Source: Hemerocallis citrina
Lineage: Eukaryota > Streptophyta > Magnoliopsida > Asparagales > Asphodelaceae
DNA length: 64,000 nt
Direction of reading: 5' to 3'
Assembly (NCBI GenBank): GCA_017893485.1
Contig: CM030368.1
Span: forward strand, 172,824,004-172,888,003
How positions within the stretch are numbered: the first letter of the stretch is position 1; every line of letters begins with the position of its first letter. A model generated the notes under the pieces. That model was not told the DNA's origin. It saw only the letters and a program-made list of their open reading frames with translations, and ran no database searches. This document shows positions 1 through 9,477 of this stretch, one piece after another. Made by a program: the position numbers and the translations under genes.

Positions 1-299
1 TTGTAGCTCATCGTAGCTTGGTCTTATAACTCGAGTTTCCTTGTACTTTAAACTTTATAAAAATGAAAGCTTGTTTTACGTTCTTGCACTTGTGGGTTTG
101 CATGTTTTGCTAGTACATGTTATTCATTTGGTACCACTTGTAACTCGCTCATGAGCAAGGAGTAGAAGCGAAGCCGAGCCAAGCTTTGAGCTCCGCATTC
201 TTTGACAGAGCAGGCACCGACGGTTGTGGGAGCAATTCCGAATGGCGGACCATTTCTAGCCTGCTTAAGCGCGAACTTGCGGAGCAGAACAGACCATTT

Positions 300-825
300 A
301 AAGGGTTTGCGTGGATCTTGATGTAGAAGACGGTGTGGACCACGAGAAAATGCTATCTTGTTGTTTTGTACACGTTGCCAAATCTGAGCCGCCTGATCAA
401 GGTCTTGCACGAATTTTGGGGAGGAAGTTGTTTTTCCCCAATACGCAGCTCGGAACGCGAGTTGCTTGGGAATGTATGTCTAAATATCTTCATCAGTTAT
501 CCAATCAAGCGAAGCAATGGGGAATGTACAACTTCTTTAACTTTTGACAACTACTCAGAATCAGAAGCAAATCTTCCTTCTTATAGGCACGGAATGTCAA
601 CCGCGTGAACTTGAGATTGATAAGCAGTGCTAGGGTTCTTGTAGCCTCCCTCATATTAGGGCCACTGCGAATTATGAGAGAAGCCAGTTTCTTGCAGTAG
701 GGGGCAGCCACTTGAAGAATTACTTCAACTTTAAACAAACCATAAGGACCAAAGGTTAGCTCCTTCAAGTACTCTTCTCTCATGTCTAGTATAGTTGTAG
801 AAATGACTAGTTATCCAGCCAAGTG
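300..825 (-). pseudogene. possible captured F-box/LRR gene fragment inside element H
   Basis: This block interrupts the 116-bp tandem repeats of element H: one repeat copy lies at about 160-290 and the others at 838-1318. On the minus strand, 783-505 reads as 92 residues resembling the leucine-rich-repeat half of plant F-box/LRR proteins. One segment ends in the 'YCKKL' type of repeat and is followed by a 'KEDLLLILSSCQKLKKL' segment, close to the 'ENLLMILxGCRELxxL' pattern of that family. After a frameshift or stop near 505 the reading continues toward 300 as 'LDWITDEDI', like the acidic stretch after the last LRR in those proteins. No F-box motif is present. What is seen is the ORF and its position; the family call is by eye, and capture by the retrotransposon is inference. 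Confidence 0.45.
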
Positions 826-837
826 ATTTGGATTCCG

Positions 838-1318
838 AACGCGTCGTTTGAGTAAAGTTTCAACGGTTGTGGGAGCAGTTCCGAATGGCGAACCACTTCT
901 AGCTCGCTTAATAGCGAGCTTGCGAAGCGGGATCGAGCCAAGTTTTGGATTCCGAACTCGTCGTTTGGGTAAATTTCAACGATTGTAGGAGCAGTTCTGA
1001 ATGGCGAACCACTTCTAGCTTGCTTAAGAACGAGCTTGCAAAGCAGAATCGAGCCAAGTTTTGGACTCCGAACTCGTCGTTTGAGTAAGTTTCAACGGTT
1101 GTGGGAGCAGTTCCGAATGGCGAACCACTTCTAGCTTGCTTAAGAGTGAGCTTGCGAAGCAGAATCGTGCCAAGTTTTGGACTCCGAACTCGTCGTTTGA
1201 GTAAGTTTCAACGGTTGTGAAAGAAGTTCCGAATGGCGAATCACTTCTAGCTTGCTTAAAAGCGAGCTTGCGAAGCAGAATCGAGCCAAGTTTTGGACTC
1301 GAACACGTCGTTTGAGTT
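838..1318 (-). repeat. 116-bp tandem repeats, 3' region of element H
   Basis: Copies of a unit containing 'aactcgtcgtttgag' start its landmark at 844, 961, 1077, 1193 and 1308, giving spacings of 117, 116, 116 and 115 bp. A further copy lies at about 160-290. On the minus strand the unit resembles the 115-bp repeat in element A at 15550-16010. Tandem repeats between pol and the 3' LTR are common in the Tat lineage (established knowledge). Confidence 0.9.
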
Positions 1319-1513
1319 GAGAGCGATGAAAGGCCTTAAATAGAGAGATACAAATAATTACAAGGAAAATATGGAAGAAAAGAAGTTCTTTATTGATAAC
1401 TGCTAATTGGCTGCTTCTAAGTTGCAAGCCGTTATTACAATGAGAAAGTAAAAAAGCAAATACAAATAAAATGATAGGAATGGCTCGACATTTGAAGGTA
1501 CTCGGAGAGGCGT

Positions 1514-3165
1514 TCAGGCGCTCTCTCGGTACTTCAGTAAATATTCGGCATTCCAAGTTCTGGGTATCTCTCTGCCTTCAAGGTCCTCTAGACGATACGC
1601 TCCGAGACGGATTACTTTGGAAACTTTGTACGGTCCTTCCCAATTCGGAGCTAGCTTACTCCTTTGACTAGGGAACGAGATAGCTAGCTTTCTGATGACC
1701 AAGTCCCCTTCCTTGAGATCTGTGGGACGAACCCTTTTGTTGTAGGCCTGTTCAATCCTTCTCCGATAATTTTGCTGGCGAATGGAAGCCCTTTCACGGA
1801 GCTCGTCAATCAGGTCCAAATTTGTCCGAAGCTCTCTGGCATTCTGCTCTTCCTCATAGGCCATAAGTCGAGGAGATGGTAGACCGACTTCCAAGGGAAT
1901 CACGGCCTCGGACCCAAAGGTGAGATTGAATGGCGACTCTCCTGTGGGGGTCTGTTTTTTAGTGCGGTAGTTCCACAATACGTTGGGAAGCTGTTCCGTC
2001 CATAAGCCTTTGGCCGACTTATCTAGCCTTTTCTTGATGCCGGAGAGAATCTGTCTGTTGGCATTCTTCACTTGACCATTGAACTGAGGATGGGAGACGG
2101 AGGAGAAACGTTGTTAGATGCCGAGGTCTTCACATAAAGATTGGAACGCTGCCCCTGAAAACTGTGTTCCATTATCTGTTATTAGGACCCGAGGTACGCC
2201 AAACCAACAAATTACATTTCTCCAGAAGAACTGCAGCACTTTTTTCTCTGTAATTGTAGCAAATGGCTCGGCTTCTATCCACTTAGAGAAGTAGTCGATT
2301 GCCATGACTAGGAACTTGAGCTGACCCGGAGCCGGTAGAAACAGACCTAGCAAGTCCATCCCCCACATTGCGAAGGGAATTGAACTTGAGAGTGATGTGA
2401 GTTGTGCTTAAGGGAGTCGGCGGATGTTGGAGAACTACTGACAAGGGCTACATTGCCGGACGTGTTGCTCGGCATCTCGAAGTAGGGTAGGCCAAAAATA
2501 CCCGTAGTTCAGAACTTTCCTGACGAGGGACCTGGACCCTGAATGGGCTCTGCCTATGCCTTCGTGGAGTTCTTGCAAGGCATAAACGGCTCCTTTTGGG
2601 GAGAGGAATCTCAAGTAGGGTCTGCCGTCTACTTGGGTGTAGGAGCGTTTGTACAAGACCCCTTCAACAAGGGTGTACCGCTCCGCTCTCGTTCGGACTC
2701 GACGAGCTTCTTTAGGGTCTTCGGGGAGGTGCCCATCCCTGAGAAATTCTATCAAAGGTTTTATCCAGTTGTCCCGAAGTTGGATGGGCAGCGACTCCAT
2801 CGAGTAGGGGGCTTCTTCTTCTATGCTCGGTCTTAGGAGCACTTCAATCAAGACGGTCTGCTCGAGACCTTGAAGGGAGGAGGAGGCCAATTTGGAGAAG
2901 GCATCTGCTTGAGAATTTTCTTCTCTAGGGATCCGCTGAATTAGCGCCGCTTCGAAGGAAGCCATGAGACTTTAGACCTTGGCTAGGTACTTAGCCATTC
3001 GGTCGTCTCACGCTTCGTACTCCCCTAAGACTTGATCACCACCAGCTGCGAATCACTGAATATTCGGAGACGTTGTGCCCCTGCCTTGTGAGCCATACCG
3101 AGGCCGGCTATAAGGGCTTCATACTCCGCTTTGTTGTTGGAGGCCTTAAAGTTGATGCGGAGGGA
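1514..3165 (-). pseudogene. element H pol remnant: second RNase H and integrase
   Basis: Reading 3165 to 1514 on the minus strand gives the end of an archaeal-type RNase H (segments like 'NNKAEYEALIAGL' and 'FSDSQLVV'), a linker, the integrase zinc-binding region (3' end 'CSPCQ' near 2435), the catalytic core ('MWGMDLLG' near 2368, 'ITDNGTQF' near 2180) and the C-terminal region ending 'LKYRESA' before a stop at 1514. Stops and shifts separate the blocks 2965-2435, 2368-2114 and 2071-1514. The third catalytic position of integrase, normally Glu after 'NGQ(A/V)', is Lys ('NGQVKNAN', about 2085-2062). Reverse transcriptase and the first RNase H are absent. Confidence 0.85.
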
Positions 3166-3169
3166 GTGG

Positions 3170-4686
3170 GCGGCGCTGGCCCCCGTTGTCCTTCTGAAGC
3201 TTCTTAGCTTCCTCTTCTTCAGCTGCCTTTCTTTTGGTCCCAGAGAAAGACCCCTAAAAAGTGGGGCAATGTTTAGCTTCCTCGGCCCGGATATACTTCT
3301 TGCTCCTGAGAAGAAGGTCGGAGAAGTTTTGCGGGGGGTTCTTGGCTAAGGAGGACCGAAGGCTTGAGTTGAGGACGTTTGACTGGAAGGCTGCAGCGGC
3401 GACCGATTGGTCGAGGGAGGCAATGGACCTAGCTTCCGCGGTAAACCACTTCACATAATCTCTCAGCTTCTCACCCTTCTTCTGACTGAGGTAGAGTAGG
3501 GAAATACTAGTCTTCTCAGTACGGCGGCTGCTCACGAAGTGGGTGACGAAGACGGTCTCAAATTGTTCAAAGGAGAATATGGAGGAGGGGGCAATACGAG
3601 AGTACCATTCTCGGGCCGGACCCTTGAGAGTAGCCGGAAAGGTTTTGCACAGTAGAGCATCGGAAGCTTGGTGGATCAACATGAGGGTCTTGAAGCTCTC
3701 GATGTGGTCCACGGGGTCTGACTCCCCAGAGTAAGTCTCAAACTGCGGGGGCTTGAAGCCTATTGGAACGGGTGCCTCCATGATTGTTCGAGAGAAGGGA
3801 GGTCGTCTTGGACGTAGGGTCCTTCCTCTCAGTTCTTTTTCTTTATCCAGTTGGCCGAGGCACCTCTCCATCTCGTCGAGACGGCGGTAGACCACATCGT
3901 CCCTTCGACGGTAGCCAAGCGAGCCTCTGGACTCGTCTTCGTAAGAAGGGGAGCACGGAATTCGGCAATGGTAGCTAGGGGAATGGCAGTGGGTCGGAGC
4001 TTAAGGAGGGGTTAAGGACCGATGGCGAGGACTTTGGATCGGAGGAGGAGTGGGGATCTCTGAGCATTGTTGTTGTTCAGCCAGAGGTTGAGGGCCTGCA
4101 GGATTGTAGCCTGGAACTCTTGGAATTCGGCTCGGGTGATAGGTCCATTATCGTCCCTTGGGGGCTGCCGACCAGCAGGAGAACGATGTTTTCTTCGATG
4201 GTACTCAGGGGACTCTCTCCGTCCCCTGCGAGGAGGGGACCTCCTGTGGTCGCGGCAACGAGGAGATCGCTCATTTGGATGTTCCGGGCGGGAGGCTCCC
4301 TTACGGGCCCGCCTTTCTTCCAAACGGTGGTGAAGGTCCTCCTCTTTCTGCCAGTTGAGGAGGGTATTACGGTGGTCTTCGGAAGGCCGGGGATTGTGAG
4401 ATGCCATTGAATCGGTAGAAGGGTTGTGTATGGAGATGCGGTCTCGATGAGGAGGTTGCTTCTGAGGGTTGGGACGAGAGGCCCCTGCGCCGGCATTCTG
4501 GGGCCCGAGCGGAGCCCTTTGGGATTGAAGGTTCTGAAGAGGAGGTTGCTCCTGCTGCAGGGGCTGATCAGGCTGATGAGGGAGTTGCCCCTGCTGCTGG
4601 ACGGTTTGGAGGGAGATTTCCTATTGTAGTTGAGGAGGAGTGGGTCCACGGTTGGACCCTTTGGATCTCAGTTTTCGGGGAGGCAT
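3170..4686 (-). pseudogene. element H gag, broken
   Basis: Start at 4686 ('MPPRKLRSKG', matching the 'MPPKKK' start of element A gag), then a stop within about 25 codons. The basic, Arg/Ser/Pro-rich N-terminal region reads in 4407-4012 ('MASHNPRPSEDHRN', then 'RSPRCRDHRRSPPRRGRR'). The Retrotrans_gag core reads in 3895-3254: 'PQFETYSGESDPVDHIESF', then 'AREWYSRIAPSSIFSFEQF', then 'SQKKGEKLRDYVKWF'. It continues as a Lys/Glu-rich segment to about 3190 and then joins the RNase H directly. Frameshifts near 4650 and 3950 break it. The protein would form the virus-like particle in a working copy. Confidence 0.85.
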
Positions 4687-4740
4687 GGCTGGAGGTGATC
4701 TTAACCAAGGGAAGAGGAAGGATTGCTATTCGTGGTTTTT

Positions 4741-4754
4741 CACAGTCGGCGCCA
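4741..4754 (-). other. primer-binding site of element H
   Basis: On the minus strand TGGCGCCGACTGTG lies three bases inside the LTR end. The first nine bases (TGGCGCCG) match the usual start of primer-binding sites in this lineage and in element A (9411). The priming tRNA cannot be named with certainty. Confidence 0.75.
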
Positions 4755-4757
4755 ATC

Positions 4758-5321
4758 TGTTACCGCTAAATCTGGTGTGGGGGCAAACAAATAGAATTTG
4801 TGGATTCTTTGGGATGTCGAATAGTCAAACCTGAAACCTTTCCGCTGGAGTTTGACCGTTATCTCTCGCCGTTGACCTGCAAAAAGTGCGAAACACCGGG
4901 GTTGATCCCGGCGACGCACCCTCCGACGCTCATGTCAGTAATCAGAAAGATTATGAATGAGCTTTTACTGGCAAAAGATTGATTACCGCTTAATGGTGGG
5001 GGATGAGGGGTATTTATAGCCGCCTTAGGGATCAGTTTCGGGATAAAATCCCTAATTCTCAGTGAAAGGACTGAGCGAATCAGGGCCGTTGGTTAGGTAT
5101 AACCATAAACCCTAATTCTATCCTGCTGGACTGGGTTTCATGCGGGTTGGAACCCGCACCCAGTTTAGATGGATCCGTTCGTGGGTTATTGGGGTTTTAG
5201 AAAAAAGACCCATTACCCGCTTCAGACCTGCTTGTAGGTGAAATTACCGTTTTACCCCTAATCTTTAAGATTCGAGCCCGATTTGAACGGTTCCGATTTA
5301 ACCCTATTTTTAGCCATATCA
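4758..5321 (-). repeat. 5' LTR of element H (564 bp)
   Basis: On the minus strand it runs TGATATGGCTAAAAAT to TAACA, so it has TG/CA-type ends and is recognisably the same LTR as the A LTRs at 8833-9407 and 58719-59294. A promoter TATA (GCTATAAATAC) lies at 5020-5011 on the minus strand, at the same place as in the A LTRs, with transcription pointing away from the NAC gene. The flanking 5322-5326 is GTAAC, the expected TSD. Confidence 0.9.
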
Positions 5322-5326
5322 GTAAC

Positions 5327-6107
5327 AAATGACCTCTAGTTCAGCCCTCAGTGGAAGCATAAAATGTTGGAGGTTAGAATTGTTCTCGTCTTTCAACAAC
5401 AATGCAGAGCGGACAGGATCTGGTCCATCCTCATATACACGGCATAGAGATTCTGGTTACTGGCGTCTGAGCTGGTGAAAACACTCTAAGGCCCAAACAA
5501 GTACTATAAGTGATAAGTAGAAGCTAGTAGAATGGTGATACCCGACTATGATAGGCTTCGGTTTAATAAGATTCTAGGCTCAATTTGAGGGTCCAGGATG
5601 CCAACGTCTATCTAACCATTGAACCATCTTGTGCCTGCTATCGTCCCACATGGCAGGGAAGCAGTAAGGAATATCTTCTCGGCCCTTAATTGCTAGATAA
5701 GAAATGCATATCATCGAAACATTAGTATTTTTATGTTCTTTTTTCAGACATCAAAACAATATGGGGTGAGAACAACAATGCCACCTCAAGACCAGATCTG
5801 AATGAAGAAAAAGTGACTCAAATATGTTTCTGATTCATACAACTCTCAATATCTCGCAAATCCAACATGCATAGGTGAGTTGAAAATCAGATGTAAATAA
5901 ATTCCATTACAGAGATTCAACATCTTCTGATGCTACTTCCTAGTTCCTACTCTAAGGATAAGTAACACCACAATAGTTTCTGCCATGACATGATTCACAT
6001 CAAAATTTCAGGAGAAGTTTGTTTGATAAAGGGCTGTTTTGTCGGTTTGATTAGTCATCAGTGCTACTGCAGATGAACAACCTTGTGCATGCTGAATCAG
6101 CAGGATC
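5327..6107. other. unassigned DNA with the NAC 3' flank
   Basis: No open reading frame, repeat or RNA gene was recognised. The part nearest 6107 should contain the 3' untranslated region of the NAC gene. The rest may be old transposon debris. Confidence 0.4.
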
Positions 6108-7408
6108 TCATCCATTTGTATTATTCAGGCAATGGAAGTCAAAATCCACATATCCACTCTCCCCATCCTCCCCTTCAGCCTGAAGCAGATAAGAAAGAAG
6201 CTGGGAGTCATTCCAGTCAAAAATGATACTACTACTGTTTTCTTCCAATTCTGACTGCTTCACACTGGTTTGGTTATTGAAGGAAGGACTGATTAGGCCT
6301 GAACTTTCAGATATATCTTTTGCTTCTTTAGTTGTGCTACCCTTATGTCGAACCCGGCAAAGAACCCAATCATCCAACTGAAACAAACATATTTATGACT
6401 TCAGTAATGATTTAAGTTGCAATATGAATTCTGGAGTTAAAGCTAATCTATGCTGAAACAAAATTATGACAACATTGAGGAAATGACGGAGTCCTACTCT
6501 CATAGAATCCTTCTTAGGCTTCTGGGACCAAGAAGAAGAAGAAGGCATGTCATCTAGAACTCGATACTCGTGCATGATCCAATCCGTCTTTATTCCCTTT
6601 GGTGGCCGTCCTTCGTAAAAGACGAGGGCCTTCTTCACACCAAGACACTGAGACCCACAATCTGCGAGGATTGGTTTGTCTGTACCGGTCGCCTTCCAGT
6701 ATCCCAATCCTGTTGCCCTATTGGGTCGGACCCCATTAGGATATTTGCGCTCCCTCGGGGTGAAGAAGAACCATTCACCGTCCCCGAAAAAAGCTTTGTC
6801 TGATGACGACGACGACAACAACAACAACTAAATTAGCTGATATTCTCAAGGAAAGAATGGGTAGTACCAATCTGATCAGATATTATAATTTTAAGTAAAC
6901 ACTATTTAAAAACAGATTATTGCTGTAACATTAACTTTTGCTATCATACTGATCATCAATACCTACTACTTCAAGCAGAATTACACAAGATAACCCTCAA
7001 AATAATTACTTAATCATTCACTACATTAAGTTTTAATCAAAATATTCTCCAGCACCAATTTAAGTAAAACTTAATTTGTAATTAGTGATTCTTCTTCTGC
7101 TGACCTTACTAAGACTGCACAAGCATGGTTTAATTAAGAAATATTATTTAGTAGCAACTGATAACAAATTTCATGCCTATGAATCTTTCCTTATATATGT
7201 AGAGAAATATTACATGATAAATTGAGGATTTACCCCGAAGTTCCCAGGGGTTAAACTTGTAAAGGTCAATATCTGCAATTATATATGTTGCCGGATTCAT
7301 GGAGGAGGTAACCTTTTTCCTTAAGCAGTGGATGATGAGTTCTTGATCTGTTGGATGAAATCGGAAACCTGGAGGGAACTGAGACCCTGGGAACCTAAAA
7401 CTTTCCAT
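6108..7408 (-). CDS. NAC-domain transcription factor, three exons, 248 residues
   Basis: A plant transcription factor that binds DNA through an N-terminal NAC domain. Exons on the minus strand are 7408-7234, 6799-6498 and 6377-6108. Introns 7233-6800 and 6497-6378 have GT-AG ends. Splicing gives 58+101+89 residues in frame (one codon is split at the first junction). All five NAC subdomains are present: '[14 protein letters not shown]' (A), '[15 protein letters not shown]' (B), '[15 protein letters not shown]' plus '[12 protein letters not shown]' (C), '[19 protein letters not shown]' and 'IMHEYR' (D), 'LDDWVLCRV' (E). The junction '[12 protein letters not shown]' falls where NAC genes usually have their second intron. 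The wording resembles the NAP/NAM subgroup, but I cannot place it firmly. The tail of about 80 residues is acidic and Ser-rich, as expected for an activation region. It has no stops and good splice sites, so it is probably functional. Confidence 0.93.
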
Positions 7409-7518
7409 CGAATCTTAAACAATCAAATCTTCTGAGCTTAAAAATGAAGTGTGGAAAAGAAAATTGAAAGTATTAATTAGATGGGATATAATGAAGTATG
7501 TGAGCTCACTCTAGCTTC

Positions 7519-7526
7519 CTTTTATA
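7519..7526 (-). promoter_or_regulatory. TATA box of the NAC gene
   Basis: TATAAAAG on the minus strand, about 110 bp upstream of the start codon at 7408. This leaves a 5' untranslated region of roughly 80 bases. Confidence 0.6.
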
Positions 7527-7937
7527 CTAAAATTTGTTTGTTGAGGTTGTCGCTCAGATACCAGGCAAGGGACCATGTCGGGAGAAATTGAAACAATCCT
7601 GAGTTCTCGGCTGCCTATCAAGTTCAAACAATCTCAAGTTCATTGCGCATTGACACAATCAAGGATGACTAATCCTAAGACAAAACATATGAATACAATA
7701 TTTTAAGATAGGTTGACGTAAATCCAATAACAAAAATAATGAAAATAAACCCCACAGGAAGATACCTGGAAGCAAAGAAATCTTCATGATAATCATAAGA
7801 ATTAAAACAGACCTATGGGATGAATGGACGGTAACCTACTTAGTTGGCATACAAAGAATGTCGAGATCTGGGAGACAGGACCGAGATTTTCTCTAAATGA
7901 GTTTTTCAGTATTTGACTCACGAGAAGAGATGATGAT
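7527..7937. other. upstream region of the NAC gene
   Basis: AT-rich DNA with no ORF or recognised repeat. Presumably it holds the NAC promoter proximal region. The RTE LINE fragment begins at its far side. Confidence 0.4.
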
Positions 7938-8577
7938 CAACACCACCACCAACAACAACAACAACAAAGCCTTTTTCCTAACTAATTGGGGTTGGCTACA
8001 TGAATCCTGGTTTTCCATTCTGTTCGGTTTAGCGCAATATTTTCTGTAAGGTCATAAGCTATCATATATTTTCTCACCGTTTCCACCCAAGTTAGTTTTG
8101 GTTTTCATCTACCACTAACTCAACCCTCAATACTTATCAAATCACTCTTTCTAACGGGACACAACTAGGTCTACGTGTGACATGTCCAAACCACCTGAGG
8201 CGATTCTCTCATAACTTTTCTTGGATTAGAGCTACCTTTAGCATCTATTATATATACTTGTTTCTAATTCTATCCTACCTTATTTTACCACATATCTATC
8301 TGAGCATCCTCATATTCGCTACCCTCATTTTGAACATGTTGTTATTTTGTTATCCAACACTCTGCTCCATACATCATTGCAAGTCTAATAGCCGTCCTAT
8401 AAAATTTTTCCTTCAACTTTAAAGGTATACGTTTGTCACACAAAATACCACTGACACTTCTCCACTTAAGACACCCTGCTTGGATCCTATATATAACATC
8501 TTCAAAAATCTCCCATCTCTTTGTAAATATCGGAAACGGTCTCTCTTAGGTATCTCTTGACCATTAAGCTTCACTAA
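7938..8577 (-). mobile_element. RTE-type LINE, 3' end fragment
   Basis: On the minus strand the fragment ends in a (TTG)n run preceded by 'GTAGCCAACCCCAATTAG', the 3' end typical of plant RTE-type LINEs and of the Au SINEs that share their tail. Upstream, broken reading frames give phrases like those at the end of RTE reverse transcriptase: '[17 protein letters not shown]' near 8570, 'MYGAE/CW'-like near 8370 and 'LRWFGHV'-like near 8190. Stops and shifts are many. Its upstream side is cut at 8577 by LTR fragment F; the remainder is not in this window. Confidence 0.8.
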
Positions 8578-8832
8578 TGTAGTACCCTGAATTTCCAATA
8601 TGATATCTCAGAAATATATGCCACAATTCTCAGCATCTACCTCAATGTAATAGTAAACATAGCCAAACACAGTAAAATTTTTAACTTTTATTACACCAAT
8701 TCTTTACAAAGCACAGCGGAAAATTAAACACCTTGAATTACAATTCTTTCTTTTACAATACATTCTTTTATAATTTACATAAGCCAAATTATCATTCTAC
8801 TACATACATCCAAATTCCAAGCTATAGGAACG
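8578..8832 (-). repeat. Tekay-type LTR fragment F, left part
   Basis: The sequence begins TGTAGTACCCTGAATTTCC and is the reverse complement of the end of the B-type LTR (compare 27530-27786). It continues after element A at 59295. The junction corresponds to one point in the B LTR, showing that A landed inside this LTR. F is therefore older than A. Confidence 0.85.
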
Positions 8833-9407
8833 TGATATGGCTAAAAATGGGGTTAAATCGGAACCGTTCAAATTGAGCACGAATCTTAATACAGAGGCAA
8901 GATGATAATTTCACCTACAAACGGGTCTGAAATGGGAACTGGGTCCTTCATCAAAGCCCAATAACCCATGAACGGATCTGTCCTACTGGGTACGAGTCTC
9001 AACCCGTTAAGGACCAGTTCAAACAGGATATGAGGAAATCCTGGCCCGTCCTTATCCGCCGGAGGTGGTTACAACCACTTCTATCCAGTCACACCGGAAA
9101 GTAGGGATTCGTTCTTATCCCGAAGCAGATCCCCATGGCAACTATAAATACCCCCCTACCTCCTACTGTCACAGGTGATCACTCTTTGTGCACTCAAGCT
9201 CTTTTCCTTTACTTTTTCTGGTATTGACAAGAGCGTCAGATGGTTCATCGTCGGGATCCATCCCGGTATTTTGAACGTTTGTGCAGGTCCACAGGAGCAC
9301 TAAGGAGTCAACTTATTCACTAGGGAAGAAGTAAGATTCAGCCTGTTCGAGTTCTTACGAACCTATAAATTCTGTCTATTGCCCCCACACTAGATTCAGC
9401 ATCAACA
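8833..9407 (+). repeat. 5' LTR of element A (575 bp)
   Basis: Runs TGATATGGCTAAAAATGG to ATCAACA. Its partner is 58719-59294 (576 bp). A TATA box (CTATAAATACC) lies at 9142-9152, about 260 bp before the LTR end, and marks the start of the genomic RNA. Confidence 0.93.
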
Positions 9408-9410
9408 GAT

Positions 9411-9424
9411 TGGCGCCGTCTGTG
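9411..9424 (+). other. primer-binding site of element A
   Basis: TGGCGCCGTCTGTG lies three bases after the 5' LTR. Minus-strand cDNA synthesis would start here. It has the same beginning as in element H. Confidence 0.8.
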
Positions 9425-9477
9425 GGAAATACTCGAAGAACAATCCCACTTTCCTCCAACCAAAGCTACTCCTAGCC

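Larger units (their letters stand above)
1..5321 (-). mobile_element. Tat-lineage Ty3/gypsy element H, internally deleted, cut by window edge
   Basis: A minus-strand LTR retrotransposon. In its own direction the order is 5' LTR (5321-4758), primer-binding site, gag, a truncated pol (second RNase H plus integrase), a tandem-repeat region and then the window edge; the 3' LTR is not in view. It belongs to the same family as element A, sharing LTR, gag and integrase similarity and the 115-116 bp repeat type. Compared with A, the zinc-knuckle end of gag, protease, reverse transcriptase and first RNase H are missing. The 5-bp TSD copy next to its LTR should be GTAAC (5322-5326); the partner lies off the window. 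It is non-autonomous and decayed. Confidence 0.9.

Noticed and set aside
838..1318. CRISPR-like array
   Set aside because: Direct tandem repeats without unique spacers in a plant retrotransposon; no CRISPR context.
4067..4410. Plus-strand open frames across the gag of element H
   Set aside because: Mirror frames of the Arg/Ser-rich gag on the minus strand. No family resemblance.
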